Positions 20,297 to 29,333 of a stretch of DNA of 64,000 nucleotides are shown here, piece after piece. Within the stretch, counting starts at the first letter, position 1. The number at the start of each line of letters is the position of its first letter. The notes under the pieces are model-generated. The model saw nothing but the letters and a program-made list of their open reading frames with translations. It was not told the DNA's origin and did not search any database. A program made the translations under genes and the position numbers. This DNA is from Legionella brunensis (lineage in GTDB: Bacteria > Pseudomonadota > Gammaproteobacteria > Legionellales > Legionellaceae), in NCBI RefSeq assembly GCF_001467025.1, contig NZ_LNXV01000003.1, forward strand, positions 171,870-235,869. Direction: 5' to 3'.

Positions 20297-20953
20297 ATGC
20301 TATTTATCAAAAAAATTTTTCTTCCTTTTACGCTCTTTTTCGGCAGCTTAAGTTTCACGATTGCCTCTCCTTCCGAATCCTTAACTATTGGTGAGGACAA
20401 GCTGGAGTTCATAAAAATAGATGAAACAAAGTTGCCTAAGCCCTTTGATTTCTTACTAACGCAACCTCTTATGACACTTGGGCTAGAAAAATATTATCAA
20501 CGTAGTGGCAAAATTAAGATTATTCATGCGCATGAAAATAAACTGGATAATACCTATTCTCGCAGCATTCTTATGCTTATGGATGGGAAAAAAGAACGTA
20601 ATCATGTCCAGTTTGCCGAGGCTAATCATGAAGAAGTGGCCGTTGAGTTCGCACGCATTACCATGAATTTCAAGGTTCTGCCTAAAAAAGTCATCGATGG
20701 GATTCTTAATAGTGATGTACCATTCGGGAAACTATTGGCCACTCATCAAATAAAAACATACACGACTGGGCGTGAGTATTTTTGGGTTAGCTGTGATGCT
20801 GAGTTGGCGAGTCTTATACATTGTAAATTGCATAGTAAACTCTATGGACGAAAGAATATTTTGAGCCAAGAAGATAATAAGCAATGGCTTGCTAAGGTGA
20901 TTGAAATTCTACCTGTCGTAAAATGTAATGTTCAGGAGTGCCACACGGTATAG
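20297..20953 (+). CDS. exported protein, possible chorismate-lyase-like fold
   Basis: A 218-residue protein from the ATG at 20297 (a TTG two codons earlier also fits) with a Sec signal peptide ending near TIAS/PSES. The rest is not clearly recognised. The order RSILMLMDG, then VQFAEANHE, then VLPKKVIDGILNSDVPFGKLL recalls chorismate pyruvate-lyase and UTRA-type folds, where an Arg strand is followed by a PxGxLL helix. An exported version would be unusual, so this is a weak structural guess. Three Cys lie in the C-terminal part. The gene stands between prlC and ssrA; its ribosome binding site is poor. Confidence 0.6.
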   Translation: MLFIKKIFLPFTLFFGSLSFTIASPSESLTIGEDKLEFIKIDETKLPKPFDFLLTQPLMTLGLEKYYQRSGKIKIIHAHENKLDNTYSRSILMLMDGKKERNHVQFAEANHEEVAVEFARITMNFKVLPKKVIDGILNSDVPFGKLLATHQIKTYTTGREYFWVSCDAELASLIHCKLHSKLYGRKNILSQEDNKQWLAKVIEILPVVKCNVQECHTV

Positions 20954-21039
20954 TCTGGACGATAGCCTTTTCCTGTTTTTATCACCTGACATTCGAAAAA
21001 AATTAACCCATACCATATGGGGTCATATCTCATTTGTGT

Positions 21040-21045
21040 TATAAT
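21040..21045 (+). promoter_or_regulatory. -10 box of the ssrA promoter
   Basis: A perfect TATAAT lies 17 bp before the mature 5' end of tmRNA. No good -35 box is seen at the standard spacing. A short leader removed by RNase P is expected for ssrA. Confidence 0.5.
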
Positions 21046-21062
21046 TAAATTGTACAGTAAAG

Positions 21063-21457
21063 GGGGGCGACCTGGCTTCGACGTGGGTTGCGAAACCTGA
21101 GGTGCATGCCGAGAATGAGAACTCTCGTAAATCAGACTCACTAAATATAAATGCAAACGATGAAAACTTTGCAGGTGAAGCTATCGCTGCGTAAGCTTTG
21201 ATAGTGTAACCGCACCGTGCGCTGCCATAAAACCAGCGCCCCGTTGACCGAGCCTGCTTATCGGTATCGAATCAACGGTCATAAGAGATAAGCTCGCATC
21301 TTAGCCCGTCCCGAGTTAAGGTGTTAAATTAAGGGAATCGCCGTGTTCGATCCTGCCTGTCGGAGAGGCCACGGTTAACCTAATAGACAAGGCTACGCAT
21401 GTAGAGCTGACGGCAGAGGATTTGCGGACGCGGGTTCGATTCCCGCCGCCTCCACCA
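21063..21457 (+). ncRNA. ssrA: transfer-messenger RNA (tmRNA)
   Basis: The 5' end GGGGGCGACCTGG and the 3' end GGTTCGATTCCCGCC...CCACCA form the tRNA-like domain: GGGGGCG pairs with CGCCTCC with one G-U. The tag frame starts at 21153 and reads ANDENFAGEAIAA followed by TAA (21192-21194). tmRNA with SmpB frees stalled ribosomes and tags the nascent peptide for proteolysis. The CCA is encoded (21455-21457). The last 15 bases serve as the left attachment site of the element that follows, and the element's copy keeps the gene intact. Confidence 0.97.
21443..21457 (+). repeat. attL: attL core (ssrA 3' end)
   Basis: The 15 bp CCGCCGCCTCCACCA are identical to 31605-31619. The preceding base differs (C here, G there), as does the following base (A here, T there), which fixes the maximal core. 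Confidence 0.9.
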
Positions 21458-21547
21458 ATTACACTTCCAAGAACATCCAATACCATCTTATAACCCTTGA
21501 TATAAAAGGGTTTATACCTTAATCTCCATCCCATAACGTCTAATAAG

Positions 21548-21621
21548 TACCCCCAACAGCCAATGCTATATTGGGGTATATCTGGGGGTATTTCGACAAG
21601 TTGTGAAGGAGATACCCCCAA
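21548..21621. repeat. GGGGGTA-type repeats, candidate integrase arm sites (left)
   Basis: Copies of TTGGGGGTA or its complement are seen at 21548-21556 (complement), 21572-21578 (one G shorter), 21583-21590 and 21613-21621 (complement, running into the integrase start codon). The same motif occurs twice at the other end of the element (31523-31542). Arm-type sites near both attachment cores are usual for P4-type integrases. The overlap with the int start could also give autoregulation. Confidence 0.55.
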
Positions 21622-22796
21622 TGGCATTAACTGATGTCAAAGTACGTACAGCTAAACCTCAAGAAAAAGCCTACAAGCTTTCCGATGAGAAAGGCTTGTT
21701 TCTTTATCTTACGCCGAATGGTAGCAAGTACTGGCGGCTTAAATATCGATATCTTGGTAAAGAGAAATTATTAGCATTAGGTGTTTACCCCGATGTGTCT
21801 TTAGCTTTAGCTCGTGAACGTCGAGATGATGCTCGTAAACTCTTAGCAAATAAGATTGATCCTGGTGAGTACCGTAAGGTAATGAAAACGGCATCCACTG
21901 AACGTGCGCTGAATAGCTTTGAACTTGTTGCACGTGAATGGTTTGCCAAACACTCACAAAATTGGGTTGCCAGTCATGCTGACAAAATTATTCGCCGTTT
22001 AGAGCGAGATATCTTTCCCTGGCTTGGCTCAAAACCAGTAGCTGAAATAACCGCGCCTGATCTACTTGCGGTTCTTCGACGCATTGAAAATCGAGGGGCT
22101 TTAGAAACAGCACATCGTGCAATGGGTAATTGTGGTCAAGTATTTCGTTACGCTATTGCAACTGGACGAGCGGAACGAGATCCATCTCAAGATTTAAAAG
22201 GTGCACTTCCGCCAGTTAAAGGAGCACATTTTGCAGCACAAACTACGCCAGAGAGCTTTTCTAAGTTATTAAAAGTCATTGATGGGTATGAAGGCACATT
22301 AATTGTACGTTGTGCTTTAAGGTTGGCGCCGCTTGTGTTTGTTCGTCCTGGTGAATTGCGTAATGCAGAATGGGCTGGTATCGATATTGATAACGCAGAA
22401 TGGCGCTATATCGTCACAAAAACAGATACCCCCCACATTGTTCCTCTTTCAAAACAGGCAATTGCTATTTTACAAGAATTACACCCCCTTACCGGCTCTG
22501 GTCGTTATTTATTTCCGAGTGCGCGCAGTATTAATCGACCTATGAGTGACAACGCTATTCTGGCAGCACTAAGACGTTTGGGAGTTAGTAAAGAAGAGGC
22601 TACTGGGCATGGATTTCGTGCAACAGCTCGCACTTTGCTTGATGAAGTGTTAGGGGTACGACCCGATTTTATCGAACATCAGTTGGCTCATGCTGTACGT
22701 GATCCCAATGGTCGGGCATATAACCGTACTGCATATTTACCAGAACGTAAAAAGATGATGCAAGACTGGGCTGATTATTTAGATTCAATAAAATAA
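21621..22796 (+). CDS. int: P4-type tyrosine integrase
   Basis: A 391-residue protein from the ATG at 21621 (MALTDVKVRTAKP), preceded by AAGGAG; a GTG six codons earlier is open but less likely. The N-terminus is the DUF4102 arm-binding domain (DEKGLFLYLTPNGSKYW), followed by a core-binding SAM-like domain and a C-terminal catalytic domain. Catalytic residues are visible in order: the Arg in FVRPGELRNAEW, HGFRATARTLL (HxxR), HQLAHAV and the Tyr in YNRTAYL. It catalyses integration at ssrA, and the gene abuts attL as is usual. It is full length with no lesion. Confidence 0.95.
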   Translation: MALTDVKVRTAKPQEKAYKLSDEKGLFLYLTPNGSKYWRLKYRYLGKEKLLALGVYPDVSLALARERRDDARKLLANKIDPGEYRKVMKTASTERALNSFELVAREWFAKHSQNWVASHADKIIRRLERDIFPWLGSKPVAEITAPDLLAVLRRIENRGALETAHRAMGNCGQVFRYAIATGRAERDPSQDLKGALPPVKGAHFAAQTTPESFSKLLKVIDGYEGTLIVRCALRLAPLVFVRPGELRNAEWAGIDIDNAEWRYIVTKTDTPHIVPLSKQAIAILQELHPLTGSGRYLFPSARSINRPMSDNAILAALRRLGVSKEEATGHGFRATARTLLDEVLGVRPDFIEHQLAHAVRDPNGRAYNRTAYLPERKKMMQDWADYLDSIK

Positions 22797-22811
22797 ATGT
22801 GGAGAAAAAGG

Positions 22812-23369
22812 ATGTTGAATAGAGCCAATTTTGATGATTTTAATATAAGTGAAGCAGAGGCTAAAAAATTTATTCAATTGGGAATTAAAGGAGAATTGCA
22901 GTTTGAAGTAATGAATAATCAACAATCACATTATCAAGTACTCAACGAAAGACAGTTGAATGAAATTCTTAGCAATCATCCCGAGAAGAAAGAAGTACGT
23001 TTGACAGACGGGCATTACAATCCTCAACGGCATAATTTTGATAGTTTCAGTTATGAGCAACGCATAAACTACGAGAATATGTGGTTTGATGCTGTAAAAT
23101 TTAAAGCTATTTTGGGGAAATACCCCCACTACTTGAAGAATGGAGTAGCGCCAACTCAAGAAGATAAGCTACAAACTAGCCCCTATTTTCGTGAATTTAC
23201 AAAGCGTGCAAGTAAAGCTATACAGGAATACCCTGAATGGAAAAAGAATCAGAGAAAAATCCAAGTTACTGGAAATTTTATGGAATGGTTAAATGAACGA
23301 AGTGCAAATACCCGTGAAGCAGATGTTATAAAAAAAATCTTGTCAGACTTTTATAAAGAACTCAATTAA
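22812..23369 (+). CDS. hypothetical protein downstream of the integrase
   Basis: Not recognised. A 185-residue, charged, soluble protein starting at the ATG at 22812 (MLNRANFDDF), which has GGAG/AAGG upstream; an ATG at 22797 is possible. It has a Tyr/Asn-rich centre (HYNPQRHNFDSFSYEQRINY) and a helical, basic C-terminus. It lies 15 bp after int on the same strand, where satellites often carry excision or regulatory genes. No DNA-binding motif is clear. Confidence 0.6.
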   Translation: MLNRANFDDFNISEAEAKKFIQLGIKGELQFEVMNNQQSHYQVLNERQLNEILSNHPEKKEVRLTDGHYNPQRHNFDSFSYEQRINYENMWFDAVKFKAILGKYPHYLKNGVAPTQEDKLQTSPYFREFTKRASKAIQEYPEWKKNQRKIQVTGNFMEWLNERSANTREADVIKKILSDFYKELN

Positions 23370-23382
23370 ATCAATACGTTAT

Positions 23383-23411
23383 TTCTGTCAGAAATTTTCT
23401 TTTTGACAGAA
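23383..23411. repeat. inverted repeat before the AlpA gene
   Basis: TTCTGTCA (23383-23390) is repeated inverted as TGACAGAA (23404-23411) with a 13-nt spacer. It lies 14 bp after the preceding stop and 70 bp before the AlpA start. It could be an operator or a weak terminator; there is no long U-run directly after it. Confidence 0.45.
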
Positions 23412-23480
23412 GATGTGACAATTTTTTACTCAATATATCTTCAAGTCATGTTTAACACTACTGCCTAAGGAGGCACAAAC

Positions 23481-23741
23481 ATGACTAATAATATTCTTAG
23501 ACTTCCAGCTGTAAAAATATCTAGCGGTCTTCCCAGAAGCACTCTCTATCTTCGAATTTCCCAAGGTTTATGGACAAAGCCAATTAGTTTGGGTGCTCGT
23601 GCTGTAGGATGGCCTGCCAATGAAATTAGTGCATTAAATGCTGCTCGAATTGCCGGTAAATCAAATGATGAAGTTCGTGATCTAGTAAAACAACTGGAAG
23701 CTGCTCGTAAAGAGATAGGAGGAACGAATCATGCGCAATAA
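23481..23741 (+). CDS. alpA: AlpA-family regulator
   Basis: An 86-residue protein with the winged-helix AlpA layout: LRLPAVKISSGLPRSTLYLRI, a middle strand (PISLGARAVGWPANEI) and a C-terminal helix. AlpA-type proteins in P4-like elements activate or help excision of the prophage. The start has a perfect AAGGAGG site seven bases upstream. The stop overlaps the next gene by 11 bp, so it heads a replication operon. Confidence 0.85.
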   Translation: MTNNILRLPAVKISSGLPRSTLYLRISQGLWTKPISLGARAVGWPANEISALNAARIAGKSNDEVRDLVKQLEAARKEIGGTNHAQ

Positions 23742-24030
23742 AATGAATCGTTTCAAGAAAAAATTTAATCGTGATTCATTACCTAATCCTGGTCAATATT
23801 TTCGTGAACAAGGTCTAAAGTTAACTGGTGGTGGAGAATGGAAATCAGCGCTTTGTCCGTTCCACGCTGATACAAATCCCAGCTTGCGACTTCGATTAGA
23901 TTCAGGTGGGTTTAGGTGCATGTCATGTGGTGTGCATGGGGGTGATGTTTTAGCCTTCCATATGCAACTGTATAAGATTGATTTTATTACGGCAGCAAAA
24001 CAGCTTGGGGCATGGGAGGATAGACCATGA
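23731..24030 (+). CDS. CHC2 zinc-finger protein (primase N-terminal module)
   Basis: A 99-residue protein that is essentially the DnaG/P4-alpha zinc-binding domain alone. CPFH (C42, H45) and CMSC (C63, C66) flank the PSLRLRLDSGGFRC ribbon, followed by GGDVLAF. The domain recognises template DNA for primer synthesis. Here it is a separate polypeptide, with the Toprim part in the next gene, overlapping by an ATGA. AGGAGG before the ATG at 23731 supports that start. Confidence 0.85.
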   Translation: MRNKMNRFKKKFNRDSLPNPGQYFREQGLKLTGGGEWKSALCPFHADTNPSLRLRLDSGGFRCMSCGVHGGDVLAFHMQLYKIDFITAAKQLGAWEDRP

Positions 24031-26093
24031 AAATTTTATCCGAAACACTTCAAGAAGCCGTTTGTAGATTAACACAGAAAATGATTAACAAGGGTTTTCA
24101 GCAAGAAGCCTTACATGAATATAAAGACTCGGAAGGCAATATACTGTATTGGCGAATACGGTTAAAAAATCCTACAACTGGTGAAAAATGGATTCGTCCT
24201 TTGAAATTGGATGAAAACAAAGGTTATTGCTTAGTAGAACCTGAGTTTTCTAATAAAAAGCCTTTGTATAATTTACATAACCTAGCTTATCAATTGAATT
24301 CCCCAGTATGGATTGTTGAGGGTGAGTGGTGTGCAGATGCATTAACAGAACTAGGTCTTATCGCCATCACAAGTGGCTCCGCCGACTCACCTTCTAAAGT
24401 TGATTGGCAGTGCTTATCAGGTAGAAAAGTAATTATTTGGCCTGATAATGATAAAGCTGGAAAAAGATTTGCTGATGCCGTTTGCAATGAATTGCGTCCA
24501 TTAGGTTGTGAACTTTGGCAGATAAATATTGACCTATTAAATTTACCTGCCAAAGGTGATGCGGTAGATTGGCGTCAAATGCATCCTGAGGCAACTGTTA
24601 CAGAAATTACTGCTTTGCCCTTACTCGATTTGTCGGCATTAATTATAACGTCCGAAGAGCCCAATGTTAATGAAAAAGAAGCTGAAAAGCGAGAAAGTCA
24701 GGCTTCATCAATTGTGAATTTTGTTGTTGAACAAGTTGAACTATTTCATGACCAAAATTCAATGGTGTATGCGCAAGATAAATTAACGAAGGAAACCAGG
24801 AGACTTGATAGCAGGCAATTTAAGGATTGGTTGATCTCAACTTATTATGAAAAAACAGAGAGTGCTCCCCGCGACCAATCTGTAAGAGAGGCATTAAGTA
24901 CTTTAGCCGGAATAGCGCGTTTTAAAGGTGTATGTCAGGATGTGCATATTCGTGTAGCAAAGCATGATAATGCTTACTATATAGATCTAGGAATTCCAGA
25001 GAGTAGTAATGTTGTTTGTGTAAGACCTGGGCAATGGCAAATTGTTTCTGAATCACCTGTAAAATTTCTGCGACCAGATTCAATGCGTCCTTTATCTGTA
25101 CCTGTGTCCGGTGGTGATTTAGCTCCATTATGGGGATTGATCAATATTCCTGAAAATGAGCAAATTCTAATTATCGCTTGGTTAATTGAATCATTAAGAC
25201 CAGATACCCCATTCCCAGTTTTAGAGCTAATTGGTGAACAAGGAAGTGCAAAAAGTACGACACAAGCTTTACTTAGACGATTAATTGATCCCAATGCATG
25301 TGATCTTCGTGCCGCACCGAAAGCGGTAGAAGATATTTTTGTCACAGGTGGTATTAATTGGTTAGTAAGCTATGAAAATATCAGTCATTTATCTCCTCAA
25401 ATGCAAGATGCATTATGTGTTTTGGCCACTGGGGGAGGTTTTGCAAAACGCAAGCTATATACTGATGCAGACGAGTCAGTGATTATTGTCAAAAGACCAA
25501 TTGCACTAAACGGTATTAGTGCCGCAGTAACAGCACAAGATCTAATTGATCGTACCATTTCCATTGAAACGCCCGTCATTACAAGAAGAATGGAGATGAA
25601 TGAAATTTGGCGAATATATGATGAGAAACACCCTATATTGTTTGGTGCCTTATTGGATATTTTTGCTAAATCATTAGAGCGTTCGACAATGGTTGAATTG
25701 CCTGTTGAAAATTGCCCACGTTTGATTGAGTTTACAAGATTAGGGATGGCGATTGCTGATGTGATAGGGCATGGGCAAACTACTTTTTTAGATATATTCA
25801 ATGCATCTCGGTATGAATCAATTGCGCGAACTATTGACGCAAGCCCTGTTGCGTCAGCACTAATTGAATGGTTTGACAGGCGTGGGCGCCAAACTACCCA
25901 GCTTCCAATAAAAACTTTATTTGCCCAAGTGGAAACGGCTAAACCAAATAATTCTGATAGTTGGCCGAGATCTGCAAAGGGATTCGCAGATGCATTAAGA
26001 AGAGCCGCCCCCGCATTAAGGCAAATGGGTATCAAATGCCATAGTTTAGGAAAAATTGGAAGTTATGTTTCCTGGGAGATAAAAGCAATGTGA
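24027..26093 (+). CDS. Toprim-domain/ATPase replication protein
   Basis: A 688-residue protein. The N-terminal part (about 95-185) is a Toprim-like domain: VWIVEGEWCADALTELG (acidic Glu), then VIIWPDNDKAGKRFADAV (DxD) and KGDAVDW. The C-terminal half has a P-loop GEQGSAKST (403-411) and a following acidic segment, fitting a helicase-type ATPase. Together with the CHC2 gene it forms a split primase-helicase for the element's own replication. ATGA overlap with the upstream gene suggests translational coupling. The canonical GKS/T is present as AKST, a mild variation seen in related phage proteins. Confidence 0.8.
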   Translation: MKILSETLQEAVCRLTQKMINKGFQQEALHEYKDSEGNILYWRIRLKNPTTGEKWIRPLKLDENKGYCLVEPEFSNKKPLYNLHNLAYQLNSPVWIVEGEWCADALTELGLIAITSGSADSPSKVDWQCLSGRKVIIWPDNDKAGKRFADAVCNELRPLGCELWQINIDLLNLPAKGDAVDWRQMHPEATVTEITALPLLDLSALIITSEEPNVNEKEAEKRESQASSIVNFVVEQVELFHDQNSMVYAQDKLTKETRRLDSRQFKDWLISTYYEKTESAPRDQSVREALSTLAGIARFKGVCQDVHIRVAKHDNAYYIDLGIPESSNVVCVRPGQWQIVSESPVKFLRPDSMRPLSVPVSGGDLAPLWGLINIPENEQILIIAWLIESLRPDTPFPVLELIGEQGSAKSTTQALLRRLIDPNACDLRAAPKAVEDIFVTGGINWLVSYENISHLSPQMQDALCVLATGGGFAKRKLYTDADESVIIVKRPIALNGISAAVTAQDLIDRTISIETPVITRRMEMNEIWRIYDEKHPILFGALLDIFAKSLERSTMVELPVENCPRLIEFTRLGMAIADVIGHGQTTFLDIFNASRYESIARTIDASPVASALIEWFDRRGRQTTQLPIKTLFAQVETAKPNNSDSWPRSAKGFADALRRAAPALRQMGIKCHSLGKIGSYVSWEIKAM

Positions 26094-26109
26094 TTAATTA
26101 CCGAATTCA

Positions 26110-26158
26110 TGTCTTGCATGTCTTCATGTCTTTTAAAGACTTCAAGACTTGTAAGACA
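26110..26158. repeat. iterated inverted repeat after the replication genes, possible origin
   Basis: Two 24-nt arms (26110-26133 and 26135-26158) are inverted copies with 20 of 24 matches. Each arm contains three TGTCTT-like hexamers (or AAGAC complements) spaced 8-9 nt. It begins 17 bp after the stop of the Toprim/ATPase gene. It could be a replication origin bound by that protein, or a large terminator; the iterons favour the first. Confidence 0.5.
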
Positions 26159-26284
26159 TTGATATGACAATTATTTACTATGTTTAATCCATTTGTTTTT
26201 TATGAATAAACACTGCAAAAGATACTGTAAAATGATTAGAGACCTTGTTAAAAACAATAAATAACAAGTGATGGAGAATAAAAA

Positions 26285-26713
26285 ATGACATTTAAAATTG
26301 GTGAAAGTGGCAATCCTACTGGCCGGCCTAAAGGAACAGGATATAGACAACAATTGTTTAACAGTTTAGTTGAACCTCATAAAGATGCCCTCTTTGATAC
26401 AGCTATACAACTTGCGCTTAGTGGTAATGAGTCAATGTTACGCTTATTTCTCGAACGTATGCTTCCTGCTAAACCAACAGATGATGCTATCGCGGTGAAG
26501 ATGCCGCTAATAGGTGACAACAAAGCTTATGCTTTATCTATCTGGGGAGAGGCTATTATACAGGCTATTTCGCAAGGTGAGCTGACACCAGAACAGGGTA
26601 GAACAATTATGGGTGTAATAGATGCCCAACGCAAAAACATCGAGACCGCTGATCTCTCAATTCGACTTATAGAAATAGAGCGTACTTTAAAATTCAGGAA
26701 AAAGGAGAAATAA
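26285..26713 (+). CDS. DUF5681 domain protein
   Basis: A 142-residue protein opening with IGESGNPTGRPKGTG, the signature of DUF5681, a family found in prophages and integrative elements, often near terminase or packaging genes. The function is unknown. The rest is helical. GGAG precedes the ATG by eight bases. The next gene begins 3 bp after its stop and has its own AAAGGAG inside this gene's last codons, so the two are an operon. Confidence 0.75.
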   Translation: MTFKIGESGNPTGRPKGTGYRQQLFNSLVEPHKDALFDTAIQLALSGNESMLRLFLERMLPAKPTDDAIAVKMPLIGDNKAYALSIWGEAIIQAISQGELTPEQGRTIMGVIDAQRKNIETADLSIRLIEIERTLKFRKKEK

Positions 26714-26716
26714 ATT

Positions 26717-27277
26717 ATGCGTCAGATTCATGATAATCAATATGCTCAATTTACGCCTAAAGAACGATTGAATTTAACATTTGCAGCACTTTCACGCGGT
26801 GATGAAACGGAAGCCAATCGCTTATGGCAAACGTGTCCACGGCATAGGTATGTGGCACATGATTTTGAATACACTTTAGGTGTCAGTGCGCTTACTATGC
26901 TGGGATCATTGTTTTTTGAAAAATGTGTCATGCATTATAACCTGACTAAGAGAGCAGAATTACTGATCATGGGTTCTGAGCAAGATTTAGAATACGAGGA
27001 AAAAGAAGGTTTCAACGATTTTGCAAATCAATCACGAAAATTCATTGAGATCGTCAATACAGCACAAAAAGCTCATATATCAAAACTTAAAGGATTATTT
27101 GAGGGTTTTAGACGATTTTGTGCTGATGAGAACCTTGATAGTGAAAATATTTTGAAAACTATACCATTAGAAAGCTGCTGTTATGATTTAGCTATATTAC
27201 TTGCCAGTGATATTCAAATAGATTCACAGTATGTAAATCAAGTTAAAGATTTCTTTTTGGAACATTGGAATCTTTAA
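26717..27277 (+). CDS. hypothetical protein of the integrative element
   Basis: Not recognised. A 186-residue soluble helical protein beginning MRQIHDNQYAQFTPKERLNL; the pattern FTPKERLNLTFAALSRGDE recurs in hypothetical proteins linked to DUF5681 genes in mobile elements, as far as I recall. It has no membrane segment or known catalytic motif. It is coupled to the gene before it and converges with the XRE regulator gene. Confidence 0.65.
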   Translation: MRQIHDNQYAQFTPKERLNLTFAALSRGDETEANRLWQTCPRHRYVAHDFEYTLGVSALTMLGSLFFEKCVMHYNLTKRAELLIMGSEQDLEYEEKEGFNDFANQSRKFIEIVNTAQKAHISKLKGLFEGFRRFCADENLDSENILKTIPLESCCYDLAILLASDIQIDSQYVNQVKDFFLEHWNL

Positions 27278-27348
27278 TTTAGCTCTTAGCTTTTTTGATA
27301 TTTATTTATTAACAAACGAAAAACTTGTCTTCAGAGTTCTGCTGTAAA

Positions 27349-27603
27349 TTACGAGCTTTGAATGTTGGGATTTTTTAGTTCAGATAATAAGGGTATAAGC
27401 TCACCCACTTCTATGTTTAAAGCGAATGCAATTTGAATTAAATTCTGGATTGAAATATTTTGCTCCCCTCGCTCAACTCGCCCCATATAAGTACGCCCCA
27501 TGCCAGCAGCATCGGCAATACTTTCTTGAGAGTAGCCTTTTGCTATACGTAGCATTCTAATTTTATTGCCTATTTTTATCAGATTGTGATGCTTTTCTTT
27601 CAT
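27349..27603 (-). CDS. XRE-family helix-turn-helix regulator
   Basis: An 84-residue protein from the ATG at 27603; a GTG at 27624 would add seven residues, and neither start has a clear ribosome binding site. The helix-turn-helix is IRMLRIAKGYSQESIADAAG followed by MGRTYMGRVERGEQN and a third helix (LIQIAFALNIEVGELI). It is of the small lambda-Cro/SinR type. It is divergent from the TPR/MORN pair (252 bp apart) and converges with the replication-linked genes, so it could control the cargo pair or its own promoter. Confidence 0.85.
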   Translation of the reverse strand: MKEKHHNLIKIGNKIRMLRIAKGYSQESIADAAGMGRTYMGRVERGEQNISIQNLIQIAFALNIEVGELIPLLSELKNPNIQSS

Positions 27604-27854
27604 AAGGAAAGTTAAAGCGATCACACCCTATAAGTTCCACACCTAATAGGTGGCATTAATTTAAAAGTTGCTGTACAATCACGTGGCTGATCAAAAAGAA
27701 GGCATAATATAACGATCAAACGTGAAGTTCAAAAATAAAAAGCTTGCCTCAATCCATATAATTTTATGGTCAAAATTTAAAAATGATTGCTAAATGCTTC
27801 TTTTAGTAAAAGATGCATGAACCTTCATTAATTTGAATTAATCGAGGCAAATAA

Positions 27855-29333
27855 ATGAAATTATCAAAAATCATCGTAACGTTTATTAGCTGTTTTGTTC
27901 TCATGAACACAGCTTTTTCTCAAGATAAAATTATCGAAACTAAAAACATATCGGGAAGCTCTAATTATCAACTTGAGAATATTTTAAATGATTTTTCTTT
28001 ATTAAGTTGGGATGCTAGAGAAAAAGAATTGCAGAATGTTATTGATAAAATTGAACGCCTTGCCACTACTTCCGATAAAAATTTATTTCTTGCTCGTGCT
28101 TATACAATTTTCCCTGGAAAAAAATACGTAAATTTAAATAAAGCTTCTAATTTAATAGAGAATTATTTGAAACATAATCCAGAATCGTATGAAGGATATT
28201 TGGTACGTGCGAAATTTATTATTGAAAAAAATGATCTGGATTTTTTTCGTTATATGGTTAAGCCGAGTAAAGAAAAAATTAAAGAGCATAATGAGGCTCA
28301 TGATCAAGCACTAGGGGAAATAGAAAAATCTTTAAAAATTAAAGATTCAGCCGAAGGGTATCAGCTTAAAGCACGGTTAAGTGAAGGGGAGGAGAAAATT
28401 AAATTGCTGGAGAAATCCATTTCTATTAACCACAACTACAATGAGGCTTGGCGAGAATTAGTTAGCGAATTAAGATATAAACACCGATATGATGAAGCAT
28501 TTTCTAAGTTGGGTGAGTGGATAAAAAACACCCAAAATCCTAACCTGACAATTGAAATTTTGAGAGAGCTTGCCTCTGTCCTAAGAGATCAAAGAGAACC
28601 ACAAAATTCTGTTCAAGTATTAAATACCGCATTAGCAATTAGAAACAAAACTGGCTCTGATGGCCTTGATACTATTTATTCTGCCCTTGATGACATTTAC
28701 CTGGACTTAGCTCGTAGTTATAAAGATGCTAAAGATACCAAACATGCTGAAGAATATTATAAAAAATATTTGATACTTAATCCTAAATCTTGGTACACGC
28801 GTTTTGAGTTAGCATATTTATATGATAGTAGCGGACAAGTAAATAAGGCCATTACTCAATATGAGCAGGTTCTTGCATATAATAAAAATAGTTCTTCATC
28901 TATATACAATCTTGGGTTGCTTTACGAAAAAATCGATGAGGAAAAATCCAAAGAATTATTTATTAAATATATTAAATTAAACATTGATAAAGAAGATGAA
29001 CATTCGATCAAATGGATTGAAAATGCTAAGTCACAACTTCGTTCAATGGGTGTTTTTGATTATCCACAAAGTAAAAAAGAGCTAGAGAATCTAAAACCAA
29101 AATCAAGCAGCCTTAGTAAATGGCTATTGCTTTTGTTCTTGCTTCCATTTTCCTGGAAATATAAAAAAGCAACCAGATTTATCATCATATCCTCAATGAC
29201 AGCAGCAGTAGTTTTTATAAGCATTATTGAAGCTGATAGTTCTGATCCAAGTTTAGTAAAAGCATTTCTCTATTTTATCCCAGTGGTCTGTACAGGCACA
29301 TTTTTATTATATGTTTTTAGGAAGCAGCAATGA
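27855..29333 (+). CDS. exported TPR protein with C-terminal membrane anchor
   Basis: A 492-residue protein with an N-terminal signal peptide (cleavage after NTAFS). Helical repeats follow over about 60-410, the best TPR units around 270-375 (AEEYYKKYLILNPKSWYTRF, then ELAYLYDSSGQVNKAITQYE). The C-terminus has three hydrophobic segments (about 420-490). The domain is therefore periplasmic or outward-facing and held in the inner membrane. The codon pattern is more AT-rich than the replication genes, suggesting a separate origin. It overlaps the next gene by ATGA, so the two products are probably made together. Function unknown. Confidence 0.75.
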   Translation: MKLSKIIVTFISCFVLMNTAFSQDKIIETKNISGSSNYQLENILNDFSLLSWDAREKELQNVIDKIERLATTSDKNLFLARAYTIFPGKKYVNLNKASNLIENYLKHNPESYEGYLVRAKFIIEKNDLDFFRYMVKPSKEKIKEHNEAHDQALGEIEKSLKIKDSAEGYQLKARLSEGEEKIKLLEKSISINHNYNEAWRELVSELRYKHRYDEAFSKLGEWIKNTQNPNLTIEILRELASVLRDQREPQNSVQVLNTALAIRNKTGSDGLDTIYSALDDIYLDLARSYKDAKDTKHAEEYYKKYLILNPKSWYTRFELAYLYDSSGQVNKAITQYEQVLAYNKNSSSSIYNLGLLYEKIDEEKSKELFIKYIKLNIDKEDEHSIKWIENAKSQLRSMGVFDYPQSKKELENLKPKSSSLSKWLLLLFLLPFSWKYKKATRFIIISSMTAAVVFISIIEADSSDPSLVKAFLYFIPVVCTGTFLLYVFRKQQ

